A stretch of 64,000 bases of DNA. It comes from Promerops cafer (taxonomy: Eukaryota > Chordata > Aves > Passeriformes > Nectariniidae). The position numbers were made by a program, and so were the translations under genes. Positions 37,830-50,179 of this stretch are shown here, in pieces; position 1 is the first letter of the stretch; each line of letters starts with the position of its first letter. The stretch is taken from positions 743,526-807,525 of the forward strand of contig VZSE01003047.1 in assembly GCA_013398275.1 (NCBI GenBank). Direction: 5' to 3'. The notes under the pieces are model-generated. The model was given only the letters and a program-made list of their open reading frames with translations. It searched no databases and was not told the origin of the DNA.

Positions 37830-38420
37830 ACTCCTGGTAAGCTGATACACCTCGGGCTTTCACAGCCCTCGGCGCTGAGTGTCTGAAGATTGCTCAGCTC
37901 GGAAAGGTCACTCGTGCTGTGCACAGGAACCTGACCATGGCAAGCTGTAAAGAGCAGATATTGTTCCCCTTGTTTGTAAAGACTTTAGGAATGTAAACAG
38001 GAGCACTCAGGCCCTTTCTTTGGGATGTATCGGATTCGTGGGTGCTGTGTGCCGAGTTCACAAATGTGAGACTTCGCCGTTGGTTTTGGCAAGCCTGGTC
38101 ATAATCTTCAGCGAAATAAAAACACTGCAAAGATCACACTCCACATTTCTAAGACCTAATTTAATTAAAATCTTTCACTGGGAAGGGATGGTTTCAAGCT
38201 CTCCCCCTTCTTCCTTTGCATACAGACATAAACATTCACCAGAACCAAACTCGGCATTGATTTTCCTTTATCCCTTGCACTAATCTGAAGTCCCGAGAGA
38301 TGAAGAGATGAGGTTAAGGTTAAGAAAGTTATGCACAACAGCTCTTAACCTGATGGCAGGGAGATAAGAAACATGCTAGTATCATTTAGGTGAGCTCATC
38401 TATCAAATTACCTATCCCTG
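37830..38420. promoter_or_regulatory. candidate conserved non-coding block
   Basis: Repeat-free, with gaaaggtcactcgtgctgt, tctaagacctaatttaatt and aaaatctttcactggg. Moderate candidate. Confidence 0.28.
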
Positions 38421-40479
38421 TTGGATTTGGTGGGGAGCGTTCCCACTTTTAAGTGAATAATTTGCTCGTGCATCTTCAAAAGGTTTCTCTGCAAGCTTTA
38501 AGTCAAACATCCATTAGAAAAAAAAAAAAAAAAAAAGGACAGTTCCTTGAAGTTTTGGCCACCTGTTTGGAAGAGGTCCCCTGGCATCAGGTTAGAGACA
38601 GAGCAAAAGAAAAGCACAAACAAAATGTGCTCGATGCTGCTCTACATCTTCTCCATGCTCCTTCCAATGTGGGGATTCAGGTGCCAACACTGATTATCTG
38701 TTTTACAGTGAGGTCATTGACATCACAGGCTGAGCAGAGAGCTTTCCCACAGGTCAGATCTTCTCCTGGTAGGAATTGTCTCCACATCAGGGACACCAGT
38801 GAAACCACCACGGTTTATTTTAGGGGGCAATTCATGTAGCTGGGTGGTCTCATGTCAATCCCAGCCAAATTCCTGCAGTATTGATGGCTGCTCCCAGCAG
38901 AGACTTGGGATGAACCTCAGTCTAACTGCAAATTTTTGGCGATGTTCAGAATTAAACATCTATTTTAAGGACAAATCCTGGCAGCCAATGTAGCTTTTAC
39001 TGTAGGTCTGTGCAATTAATTGTGCTGATTTTGGTGGCATTATTTCCATCTTGAAATCACTTATTAAGAAAAGACAGTAAATACCCTGTTTCTTCAATAT
39101 AAAACAAAGAAGTGTTTAAGTGGAAAACACTAAGCAAGCTCACTGCCTTTCTCAGACATTTGTTTTCCATTTGCCTTTTAAATAAAAAGTAATTCTTTGC
39201 TTAGTAATTTCTCTGTTTTATTTAATTATTTGCAGCACATCGAGATCACTCCCTCCCTTAGGAAAAGATTTCTGTTTATTAAAGGCAAAAATGCATGAAG
39301 AATTTTATTTTCCATTCAGAATTTGGTCCAATTTTCTTAAGCTAAGAACACTCATGAAGGTTGTATTTGTGTAAAACCAAGGTGAACCATAAATTCAGTA
39401 TATGTACTCCATGTAATCACTTTGCCCCATAGAAAACTCTGGAAAACTGTGGAAGCCAAGAATAGTTCTGACTGATTTTGTACTTGGGAAATCACATGTC
39501 CCAAGACAAAAAATATTGAAGAAGGATAATATATTTATCATTGGTGTTGCAAGGTTATTGGTCTGTTGTAAGGGCTTTGTATTGTTTTAGGTTTTTTTCT
39601 TTTGCAGTCTGGGTTGTTTTATTATTTAATTTTTCTCTACAGATATTTTCCTTGTCAGAAAATTTGTTGTTAATAAAACTGAACTTTAGATACTGAATTT
39701 TAACCTCATCAAAAATCAGCAGAGAGACTGCTGGCCCCTTCAGTCCTACTCCACTCTCCAAATAAATCTAAATAAAATATTTGCAATGCAAAGTGTTGCA
39801 TAAAACATCAGGGTCCGTTTAACTACCGGAGGAGCCAAATTCAGGTTTTAAGGCACAAGCTGAGTTTTTCCTTTTTTTTTTTTCCATAGCTTCACTCTGC
39901 CCAGTGAGTGCAACAACCAATTCCAGAGGCAGGTCCTGGGCTTATTGTGCTCCTACTGGAGAAATATCCCTTGCTGGATGAAACAGCTACTCAGGTTTCT
40001 CTCAAAGCTCTAATTCCCAAAGCAAGGAATTTGGGGTAGCCATCCAAAAATAACTGAGTGTTTCCTGATGAGCACCATGGCCAGACAAAGAGAATCAACT
40101 CAGCCACATTTTTATCCAAGTGGAAGGTAATGGCTCGTTTATCTAATTTTATATTCAAGCAATAAATTGAATAATAGTTATTTTAGACTGTTCTTCTCAT
40201 TGCAGATTTATAGATGAGACAGCTAAACCTCAAGAATTAACTGTGGAAATATTAGTCAGCCATTGATTGCAGAGTTTTTAAGTCTACAATAACTTCAGTA
40301 GTAGAAGGGGAGTAGAGAAAATAAAGTTTGTCAATAGAAAAGGAAAAGATTTTAAGTGAACGTGGGATAATGAGACTCAAAAATAGTCTGGGGGGTGTAA
40401 TGAGAAATTTCCAGCACAGCTTTTTCAGGGAAAACACAGGATACAGAATTGTGTATAAACATTAAACATCCTGGACGAT
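38421..40479. other. unassigned AT-rich DNA
   Basis: Contains the A19 run and a T11 run (39870s). Otherwise unique AT-rich text without a supported feature. Confidence 0.5.
38518..38536. repeat. A19 homopolymer
   Basis: Follows tccattag and ends before ggacagttcc; no retrogene body recognised upstream. Confidence 0.92.
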
Positions 40480-40555
40480 GAAATCACAGATTCAAAAATC
40501 ATCCAGGTTGGAAGAGACCTTCAGGGTCATCTAGTCCAGCCATCAATCCAGCTCC
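40480..40555 (-). mobile_element. CR1 LINE 3'-end fragment
   Basis: Reads aaatcacagattcaaaaatc, atccaggttggaagagacct, tcagggtcatctagtccagc: reversed CR1 3' end. It is followed 45 bp later by a CR1 fragment in the opposite orientation. Confidence 0.85.
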
Positions 40556-40576
40556 ATTAAATGGGATGATTTATCC

Positions 40577-40596
40577 ATCTGATTAATCCATCAGAT
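40577..40596. repeat. 7-bp inverted repeat at CR1 head-to-head junction
   Basis: Atctgat (40577-40583), 6-nt spacer, atcagat (40590-40596), lying exactly between two opposed CR1 fragments. Confidence 0.6.
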
Positions 40597-40599
40597 TTA

Positions 40600-40720
40600 T
40601 CTGGACAGGGTTTAGAGCAGCCTGGTCCAGTGGAAGGTGTCCCTGCCCATGGCAGGGGGTGGAATGAGATGAGCTTTAAGGTCCCTTCCAACCCCAACCA
40701 GTCTGGGATTCTGGGATTCT
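40600..40720 (+). mobile_element. CR1 LINE 3' fragment
   Basis: Reads tctggacagggtttagagca, gcctggtccagtggaaggtg, tccctgcccatggcaggggg, aaggtcccttccaaccccaa, then a tail of two tctgggatt units. It is head-to-head with the fragment at 40480, joined by a short inverted repeat (40577-40596). Confidence 0.9.
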
Positions 40721-42739
40721 CAGTCATTTGCACTTTCCTTGTCTTCATCCCAGAGCCCGGACTGGGTGGGGGATGCTGGAAGCTCAGGGACAAAGCTGGA
40801 GGCACAAACACCTTTTTCTGCCTTCTTTGGTGTCAAAGCAAAGCCATGAAAATTCTCTCCTGGTTTTAGCTCCCATACTGGGGTGTAAAACTGCTGCCAG
40901 TTAATTCTTTCCAGTTTTTGATTATTTTAATATTTCTAGTGCCATAGGAACTCTCAGCACCCTCTTATCATCACAGCCACCACCCCCACACTCCAACCTC
41001 AGCAAAAAACAGAGGGAACCCCCAATCTCCTGCCCAAGAACTGCACACACTTCTTCTAATGTGACATAAAAAGGAATTCAAACCGGGAAGAGATAGTTTG
41101 AGAAATGTCTACCTAGGGGGAAGGAAAATCATCCAAACCCTGCTTGATTTCTGTAGGAAACAGCTCACAAATGGTTAAAACAAAATAGTAGGGAAAGAGA
41201 GTAAAGAATGTTGCGAACAAACTCCCTCTTAACCCTGACCCAGCTGCTGTGAGAAGTCATTTTTTAACATTTTTAGTAATTCCTGATATTTTTCTTAATA
41301 AAAGTGGCTGCAGTGCAGAGACTCAAGGACAAAGAATAATTAAGTTACGCCTCTAAAGTACATTAAACCATATTCAAAGCAAATGGTAACATTAATTCAC
41401 AATAAACCTGCAGGAACATCACTTGATAAATTATAACCCATGCCTGCTTGTACTGCGCAAAAACTTATTTTGGACCTGGAGAAATCTGCTTCTCTTTGCA
41501 CAAAGGATGCTCTGCACCAGTTGGTTGCAGACAAAATGCCTTCAAAGATGCCAACACAGCCTCTGGAAGAGCAAACCTCAGGAAAAAGGGTTTTTTAGGA
41601 GGTGTAGAGCCCTCTGTGGCACCTTGAGTAGAGCAAGGAGTGGGGTGAGGGGACTGCAAAAGCACCTGCGTGCCCCAAGGTGGCTCAGTTAGAGACGCAC
41701 AGGATGCAAATTAGGGCGAATTTGGGCTACTTTCCATTACAATGAGGGTCTGCCGAAGACTGGGATAGCCCGAGGTCAGTTTAGGATATGGAAAAAGGCA
41801 CTTTTGACCCAGGCTTTCTCCAGGTGTGTCCCACACGAGTTTTAAATTAATATGGGCTGCAGGATTCAGCCCTTCAAGAATTAAACGATTATTTGATTGA
41901 GTGGTTGCTGCCTAGACGCGTTTGTAAGAAATAATAATTTCCCTCAAAAAAAAATCATTAAGCAGAAGGCCATCGAAATTAGTTACAGAAACAACCATAT
42001 TTGTGTTGATCTTTGGCCACTGTAAATCAGCATAACCTGGATGACTTCAAAGCAAACGGTGCCAATCCACAGCCCTGGGAATCTGTTCTGCTGCACTTAA
42101 ACTCTGCCCAACATCTTGACATCCTGAGTGAGTTCAGTGTTTATTCTCTGGCATTAAAAGGACAGAAACACACACACCTTTCATCTGCTCTCAGCAAATT
42201 GCTTGTGATTTCTCCTTGGCTACAACGCTCAGCTGTGGCCGGCCACAGAAAGGTTGTCCAGCTGCTTAGGAGCGCATTTAAATATGAATTGGAACACGAG
42301 TGTTTCATGGAAATTTGGCCGCTCCCAGCTCTCCCTGGCTTTGTCTGCCTGGAGATTGTTTGTCCCTCCTTTCAGCTCAATAGCTTCTTTCAAATTATAA
42401 CAAACAAGGATGCTGGGGAATACCAGGAAACAGCTCCAAAGATGTAGTGCTCTTTTATGTTCCTGGGCATGTCACTTGCTAACAGCCCCGGCGCCTGCTC
42501 TTCCAAACTGGAACAAGGGCGAGGACCGACCGAAATTCCCCGCTCCTGAGAAAACAAACAAACCAACCCACCCACCCCCTGGAAACAAAGAGCAAAAAAT
42601 ATTTCCTCAATTAGGCAGCTGAAAAAAAAAAGGTCCAGAACCTGGCAAGACTTATCCATGTGTGGGCGCCTCTCTTTTCTCACTCCTCTGGCTTGTTTCA
42701 AATGGATTCCGTCAAGAATAATGGCCAAGAATTGGTTCT
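40721..42739. other. unassigned DNA
   Basis: 41250-42010 has regulatory-like AT text. A 144-codon frame (42013-42447) starts with TTG, resembles nothing known and is treated as chance. Confidence 0.45.
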
Positions 42740-43160
42740 TGATCTTCCATGAAAAAAATAAGGTACAAAGTAAATGAGATAAACTGTGCTGCAGGAATAT
42801 AAATTAATGATGACTGCGTAGCGGACCTTCTTGCCTTGCATAAGATTAATTAGAATAAATGCCTGAATTAGGCGCTAGAACTTCTTTTAAAGCTCGGATT
42901 TTCATGGGCACATCTATTTCTTATAAATTTTACAAACTGAAATACAAGTCTAAATTCAGATGCATTAATTATTGTCAGATTTGGTCAGATTCCAGTCTCC
43001 AGAAATCAGCAGCAGTGCAGAGAAATTATTACTATTACTAATACTACTAGCATTATTATGTTCCTATCTGTCCACTGTGACTCTGTTTCATTTTTTAGGG
43101 GAAAAATAAAAGTGTAGCTAAAATATGCTCTTATGAAAGTTCTAAAATATCATAAAAGAG
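42740..43160. promoter_or_regulatory. candidate conserved non-coding block
   Basis: Contains ataaattaatgatgactgcg, cataagattaattagaata, cctgaattaggcgctag and gatgcattaattattgtca. Very dense homeodomain cores and no repeats. Confidence 0.42.
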
Positions 43161-44603
43161 CAAATGCTCATACTTTTTTACCCCAAATTCCTCTGTTTGC
43201 TGCTGACAGGCAGGGCAGGTTATCCCAGACACAGACCTGACCTCTGCGATCCAGAATTTCTCCCTTTCCTAATCTACCTGCACAGAAAGCAGTTTTCTCT
43301 AATGAAAACAGAAAATGGCAGTGGCAATTACTGCATGTCCAGAGCATGTTTCCAGCCTTTTTTCTTTCCCTGATGGTCCTGGGCTCATGGTATGCGGAAG
43401 CTGATTTTTTAAATGTCATCGCTTTTGTCACTTTAAGTTCTATTAAGATTGGTTATTGACTTTATGTATAATTAATGGCTTCCAAAGTCCTACATTTTTA
43501 CACGTGATAAACCCTGGTGCTGAGAAACAAACAAATTCCTGTTGTTTATTGCCCTTCCCTCTTCCCCACCCAGGAGGAACAGGAGTCACTTGAACTAAAG
43601 CCCTACGGCTTCTCCCATGAACCTGCCTGGATGTTTCTCACTTAGGTTGACGTGACAATTATTAGACCTGGCACATATAAACAGAAAAAGCAAGAGGCAT
43701 TAACAGGTCTATTCACCAAGGGTTCTGCACCCTTTGCAGAAAAAAAAAATAAAAGTAACATGCCTAAATTGTGTAAATGTCAAGGTTTTCTCATTCATTA
43801 ATTCCCCTCTCTTTGATGTGCAATGCTCCCAACTCTGTCTCTGCTCAATGGAGAGGTGCTGGGCTGATAAAAACCAACTCAACCTGGCACATTCCTGGTC
43901 TCACAAAGGATGCAGGCTTGGACCATGATCCAAAAATGCACTTATGTGCATTGCACCTACGGAGAAGCATTTGTTTGGAGCTCATTTCCCCCGCCTCGAG
44001 GGGACTGACAGACACAGCGTTTGCCACGCAGGGCTGGGAACAGCTCCGCGATGTCCTCCTGGTGCCCCACTGCATCTGAAGGGAAGACAGAGCAAAACGT
44101 GGAGAGAAAAGTTCTGTTTTCCCACCTTTGGGCTGTTCTGGAGAGCTTCTGCCCCTGGGACAGAGGGTCACCGTGGTCATCCCACCCACAGAGGAGCGGA
44201 AGCCTTGCTGGTGTCTCCCCACCATCAGCAATCTCCACCCTTGCAGAAGTGACAGCATCCCGCAGGGGAGACCACGGGCCCATTGTTTATTGCAATTCTA
44301 AGTGCAGATGTTGCCCTCTGCCACCATTTCAGGCCGTGCCAAGCCAGGCAGCAACAAGGAGCTGCCAGGATTCCAGGATGGAGTGGAAAACCCTGCTTTT
44401 GGCTTTGACCTGGACAACTGTCACCTTGAAGGGGTTTGTGGAGATGGAGGGGGGCCTCTTCCTCTTACAGGGAGGTACTGAGCTCTTTCTTCCACACAAT
44501 GCTAAAGAACATTTATTTGTGCATGGTCTCTTTCTTTGGGGGAATTCAATTTTTATAGAAAAAGGATCTCTTTATGTATCAGAAAAATACCTGATGCTTT
44601 CAG
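43161..44603. other. unassigned DNA, GC-richer at 43950-44280
   Basis: Overlapping frames of 100-200 codons on both strands with no recognisable domains. Confidence 0.5.
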
Positions 44604-44708
44604 TCACAGAATGATAGAACGGTTTGGGTTGGAAGGGACCTTAAGGATCATCTCATTCCAACCACCACGGGAAGGAAACTTTTCACTAAACCAGGTTGCT
44701 CAGAGCCC
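44604..44708 (-). mobile_element. CR1 LINE 3'-end fragment, well preserved
   Basis: Reads tcacagaatgatagaacggt, ttgggttggaagggacctta, aggatcatctcattccaacc, then ccaggttgctcagagccc: the reversed CR1 3' end including the tail repeat. Close to the intact terminus, so probably younger than most copies here. Confidence 0.93.
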
Positions 44709-45164
44709 AAACAATTCCATATAACCCCTACAGAAACAAAATCCCCCATGCCTAAAGCCCTTAAATCCACCCAGAACTGTAATTAATTGTCTGACCAGCA
44801 ACAGCTTCAGTGAGACAGCGAGGAAAGAGAGGCAGACACTCAACCCACAGCAGATTTCAGCCCCCAAACCCACCTCTGTGGCGGTGTGAAGTCACTTTGT
44901 TGCTCCTGCCTTCCCCCGGTCGCAGCAGTGGCGCGTGGCGCTGGCACAGATGGCGGCTGTGGCGCGGGCAGAGCGTGCCAGCTGTCTGGGACACAGGTGC
45001 GGGTGCTCCCGCTCACTGCTCGCTGGAAACCAGACCTCCAGGAGCCAGGCTCCAAGAAGAGAAAAGGGACATCGCCCACATTTCCACTTCCCACTTCGCC
45101 GCTGAAAAAAGGAGCACAAGCGGAAGCGTCTCTTAAAGGCCGTTCTGCGCCGTGCTTGAATTGA

Positions 45165-45690
45165 TAAGGTATCAGAATTTTGTCACAGTAAATAGGCAAC
45201 ATATTGTTACAGCCATTGTTATGCACACCTGACACACAGATCCATCCATAAAGCAGTTTGAGAACAAGGCACCAGTTATTCAGGCCCTTGTTGTAATCCT
45301 AATGTCTACCTTATCCCAAATGGCACAGGCAACTGCCCACATGTCCTTTATGAGGGTGAAATATGGAAATAGGCAGGAGAAAATCCAAGATTCATCATCA
45401 CTTGGAGTTAACATCACATCAATTGCATGGTGATTTTAAAGTGACTGATGTTTATTTTCAAATCCATGGCTGTACAGATTGGAGGGGAAGTCACTGTGGG
45501 CTGTATTTATCAGGGAGTGACAGGAGTGATGACATCAATAACCAACTCCCATCAATGATGTAAGAGTTTCCCACTTCCTTTCAGCACTATCGACAGCTAT
45601 TCTCCAACGCTGAGCTGCCGGGATGTCAAACAGGCTCATTGATTAGGAACGGGGAATTATGGAGAAGCCCTTCCACCATCCATCAGGGTT
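45165..45690. promoter_or_regulatory. candidate conserved non-coding block
   Basis: Unique text with aacatattgttacagccatt, cacatcaattgcatggtga, gggctgtatttatcagggag, gtgatgacatcaataacc and gctcattgattaggaac. Strong enhancer-like texture; unmeasured. Confidence 0.42.
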
Positions 45691-46221
45691 TTTATTAGTA
45701 GCTCAGCCCTCAGCTTTTAGACAGCGTGAGAATGCTCTGTCTCCGTGGGAATGGGGAAAACAGGAGCTGGGAGCGGCCGCCAGCTGGAATCCAGGGAAAG
45801 GCACCGCGCCCCAGCCACGGCTGCTGGGGTGATTTTAGGGCTCTGGTTGCTTGGCTCTGACAAATGGAAGGAGCAGGGGTCAGGGAAGGCACACGAGGGA
45901 AAGAAAGGTTTGGTGGAGTGGCAATTTTACAGCAAATTTTCATCAAAGAGGAGCAGCCACAAAGAAAGGGGTAACACGAGAAAGGTGATGCAGATAAAGC
46001 AGCCTGATTCTTCCTACAGCTCCCATGAGTATCGGGATGTCAGCTGAGCTGTGAGGATGCTCAGGGGTTTTTCCAGGGATGTGAGATTTCACTTGGTTTC
46101 CCTGGAAATTCTGCCTTTCAAAGGTAAATTGGTGTTTGCTCCTGGTTTCCAACACTGCTTTCTGTACGCAAATACAGACCAAAACACCCCAAAAACGGAT
46201 ACTAGGACAGTCACAAGACCC

Positions 46222-46385
46222 CACAGAATCTTGGAATCACAGAATTTTTCAGGTTGGAAAAGGTCTCTAAAATCAAGACTTCCAGCACTGCCAAGGCCAC
46301 CACTAACCCATGTCCCCAAGTGCCACATCTAGAGTTTTTTGAATTCTTCCAGGGATGATGATTCCACTATTTCCCTGAGCATGTG
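46222..46385 (-). mobile_element. CR1 LINE 3' fragment
   Basis: Reads cacagaatcttggaatcaca, caggttggaaaaggtctcta, actaacccatgtccccaagt, gccacatctagagtttttt, agggatgatgattccactat, ttccctgagca, in reversed CR1 order and with an intact tail. Same subfamily style as the fragment at 30040. Confidence 0.92.
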
Positions 46386-49079
46386 GCTTTAGATTTCTCC
46401 AACAGTTAATATATTCCAGGCTATTATCTGGTCAAGGCTAAACTTGTGTAAACAGATAAAGGTTTATTTAGAACTTCAGGCAATCCCATGAACCAGTCTA
46501 AGAAAAGACAAAAAAAGCTGTGAAATGTTGAAGAAAACACCAAATCTCATTTCACCTGAACAGGGGTGCAGGGATAAAGCAGGTCTGAACCCTTTCTCTC
46601 TGGACAGGTCTTGCAACAACATTGTGGCTGCTCCTCATCTGAAACCACAGCTCTACAACAAAACCACCAAAGCCAACATGAGAAGGACTTTACTGAGTAG
46701 TTTTTAAATTAATTAGTTTTGTTTTTTTTTTTTCTGGGGCAGTTGATTAGTGAGTCTTCACAGAGGCTGAAGAAAGATAAAAGTGCTGAAGACTCGCTGC
46801 CCTGTGGTGCCCAGTCACCACTGCATGAATATCAGGACAAAGCAGGAGCATGTCTCCACCTGGGACAGCAAAACCCGGCCTGATGGAGTGGCTCACGTGG
46901 TCTCTCTTGGCTGCTGCATGCAATACCTCCTTTGTTTGTTCCTAGCACAGCTATTTATATCACACACTCAACTGAAAGGCAAGCGGCCAAAGGTTTGCTT
47001 TTTAGGGTTAGTTTGGGCAAACGCCCAAACCTCTGGATGCTAAACTCTCCAAACCACCAGGGTTTGCAGAATTAGGTTAGAAATCACACACAAATGGGCT
47101 TTCTCCAAAATCATTTTTGCACTCCATTTGCAACAGAACCGCTCTCTTGACATGTTTTTATATTTTCCTATCAAGATCTAACCAGGATATGAAAGCACTG
47201 AATACTAATGAAGAAAAAAAATGACAAGCTAACGTTGCCCAACCTGATTGGAAATACAGTGCAAGAAATCTATTTTTGATGCCTCACGCTGCAGTGGAGG
47301 GAATACCTCCTTCACTCGGGAATATGGTGTTGGATCTGGTGGAGAGGTATCAAAAATAGATTTCATTTTAATTAAACAGATTAGAGAGCTATTAATAGAG
47401 GGGAGAGATCCTCCTGGAAAGAAGAGAAATGGCAGCTGAGCCAAAAGAAATATCATGAAGAGTTTGTTCTGAGGGGTTCTGTAAGCCCAGAGGTGCTCCA
47501 AGGTGCCCTGGGACAATGTCCTGCCTGTACAGAGGAGGACTTAGCCAGGATGGCCTGAGCTCACATTTACAGCTTATTTTTGGCCCTGAAGACCTGATGC
47601 TCCACTTGGACCAATCCATCTTCATCGCTGGAGCAGGCAGAGTGATTCTGCCAGCAGGGACCAGGTCCTCTAAGGCTCAGCTGGGCAGCGCCGGTGAGTT
47701 CAGTGCCACGGCCCTCATGTGCCAAGTGACCACCCAGCCAACTTGCCAGGCTCGGGCTGGCAGCCAGCCCCTGACAGGCACATTCCTAGCTGCTCTGGCT
47801 CCTGTGGATTAGGCAGAAATCTGAAGGAGACCACGCAGAGCCCTTTGCCCGGAGCTGGAGGACACGCACGTGCAGGTCCTGAGCAGAGCCAGCCGATCCA
47901 AGGTGTGGTTTGGATGTTTTACCTTCTACACAGAAAAATCTGGGGAAGGTGGCAATATTTGGGAGGTAGGTTTGGGGCAAAGGAGCACAACTCCGTCACC
48001 ATCCAGACCCTTGCACAGCTGTTTGAGACATAAAATAAGGCAAGCAGCCTTCTGCACAATAAAAAATCATTAAAGGGCTTCCTGAGGTTAAAATATTATT
48101 CTAAATATGATTCTCAAATGTCTTTTGGTTTGAAAAACACCTAAAAACCACCTAAATGCTACATTTGGAGAACAAAGATTATTTCAAAAAACATGATTAA
48201 TTAGTAAAACATTTTGAAAACTGTTCTGTGATTTGTTCTATAATTTTTCGAGTTGGGATATTCATTGAAACAAACCCTGTGAATAGCCCCCTTTTGAATG
48301 ACTCAGCACTTTCCCCAAGGAAAAATGTCATTCCGTATTCGTCAGCCATCCCTATCCTGAAACACCATGAAGCCCCACCATATGGATCCCTCCACCCTGG
48401 GATGTCCTTCCAGCCAGGGATTTTGCCCAGCAGGCAGCTGCAAACCAGTTGTTGTTTTTTTCTCCCACTAATATCTTTCACATTTGTGTTGCATCCTACA
48501 AAAACTCTCCTTTTCCCTCTGTTACAAAACCTGGATGCAGGAATTATGAGCTGCAAGTCTTAGACAAGATACAGATGTACACATTAGGCCACTGCATCCA
48601 TTCTCCTTATTAAAGATGAAGCCCTGTTTTGTATATTTAATCTTGATTTAGTTAACATTTCAAGTGAAAGACAAAATGCTTCATGTCTCCCTTAATAATA
48701 AATGTAACCAAGCAATATCCCGTAATACAGAATTGTGTTGCTTTTTAATCAAACTCTCTATTGCTTTCTTCTTTTAAATTACAGATGATCTGTGCCTTCC
48801 CAATTTGTCACTCAGCAATGCAGCAATTCCACAAAAACACGTATTTTTAAAAAACCCTGAGAAACACCTTGTAATATTCATGCTGCAATGCTGTGTCTTT
48901 TTAAACTTTCACTACCTGTGTATTTTAAAGCATTTTTTCCAATGCCCTTGCTACCTAATTTGAGAAACAAATCCACAATCCCAAGCAAAACTGAAGGTGG
49001 ACATATGTGTCCTTGTCTAGTCACTAATGTCCACTATTCCCATGTACTACAGTGGTTTATCAGCTCCCTCCTTTAAAGA
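46386..49079. other. unassigned DNA around the 21-bp inverted repeat
   Basis: No gene or known repeat recognised apart from the inverted repeat at 47265-47364. Confidence 0.5.
47265..47364 (+). repeat. 21-bp inverted repeat, stem with 58-nt loop
   Basis: Left arm 47265-47285 (gaaatctatttttgat then gcctc) and right arm 47344-47364 (gaggt then atcaaaaatagatttc) are complementary at 20 of 21 positions. The single mismatch becomes a G-U pair in plus-strand RNA, so the transcript could form an unbroken 21-bp stem. Could be an RNA hairpin, a decayed mobile-element terminal repeat, or chance. No family recognised. Confidence 0.6.
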
Positions 49080-49320
49080 ATTTGACAGGAGCTTTTTGCC
49101 TTTGGCAATCCAGTTGCAGTCTCATTCTACATCTGTTTTGATTGTCAACCTAATTCTGAGAGCAGTCAAAAACCTAGTCAGATCTCTCATGAATATCTTG
49201 GCAGGTTATGGCTTATTTAGGCTACGAGTGGCTCTGTTGGAACAGCATCCAAATAAATATACTACAGATTGACTCTCACAAATATAAATCCCTCAGCGTT
49301 CACAATTCCTTCCTGCAAAC
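49080..49320. promoter_or_regulatory. candidate conserved non-coding block
   Basis: Repeat-free text with tctcatgaatatcttggcag, gttatggcttatttaggct and caaataaatatactac, directly before the minisatellite at 49395. Confidence 0.28.
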
Positions 49321-49394
49321 AATTAGGAAAATGCCTCATTGAGCAAAGATGCAAATAACAGTCTGCACCCCCTCCACCAAGTTGTACCCTGGCT

Positions 49395-50110
49395 GGTGCT
49401 GAGCCTCCCTGCCTGCCTCAGTTTCCCTACTTCCCTGCTTGCCTCCTCCCCTGCCTTCCTGGCTTCTTCTCTGCCTCTTTCCCTCCCTCCCTCCCTCCCT
49501 GCCTGTCTCCTTCCCTGCCACTCTGCCTCAGTTCCTGCCTCTGTGTCTGCCTCCCTGCCTGCACCCCTGCCTCCATCCATCTGCCTCTCTCCTTCCCTGC
49601 CTCCCCACCTCTGCCTCTCCCTGCTTTGCCTCCCTGACTCCTTCCCTGCCACCCTGCCTCAAATTCTGCCTCCATTCCTGCACCCCTGCCTCAAAACCTG
49701 CCTCCATGTCTCCCTCTGCCTGCATCCCTGCCTCCATCCCTGAACACCTGCCCCCATCCCTGCACCCCTTCCTCCATCCCTGCATCCCTGCCTCCATCCC
49801 TGAACCCCTGCCTCCATCCCTGCATCCCTGCCTCCATCCCTGCACACCTGCCNNNNNNNNNNNNNNNNNNNNNNNNNNNNNNNNNNNNNNNNNNNNCTGC
49901 CTCCATCCTGCACCCCTTCCCCCCTCCCTGCACCCCTGCCTCCATCCCTGCACCCCTGCCTCCATCTTTGCATCCCTGCCTCCCTCCCTGCACCCTTTCC
50001 TCCATCCCTGCACCCCTGCCTCTCTGTCTCCTTCCCTGTCTCCCAGCCTCAGTGCCCATCTCCCTGCCTGCCCTCACCCCTGCCTTCCTGCCTCCCTCCC
50101 TGCCTCCCGT
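49395..50110. repeat. pyrimidine-rich minisatellite, 20-bp core
   Basis: The plus strand is almost entirely C/T with ctg triplets. The left part (49395-49720) is irregular (tgcctccctgcc, ccctccctccctccctccc). From about 49725 to 50020 a 20-bp unit, cctccatccctgcacccctg, repeats with small changes. Interrupted by an N gap. The long frames across it, on both strands, are repeat translation products, not proteins. Confidence 0.95.
49853..49896. other. assembly gap, 44 N
   Basis: N run inside the 20-bp minisatellite, so the copy number there is undetermined. Confidence 0.98.
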
Positions 50111-50153
50111 GCCGCAGCCTCAGCTGCACGCGGGCTGAGCTCTCCTCCAGCTG

Positions 50154-50179
50154 CAGCAGCAGCAGCAGCAGCAGCAGCA
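50154..50179. repeat. (CAG)n microsatellite, about 9 units
   Basis: Follows tccagctg and ends caagg. It lies about 210 bp upstream of the candidate terminal exon, so it would be intronic rather than a polyglutamine tract; no supported frame covers it. Confidence 0.92.

Noticed and set aside
42013..42447. 144-codon plus-strand frame
   Set aside because: Starts at TTG, has no recognised similarity and no adjacent splice or poly(A) signals that make sense.
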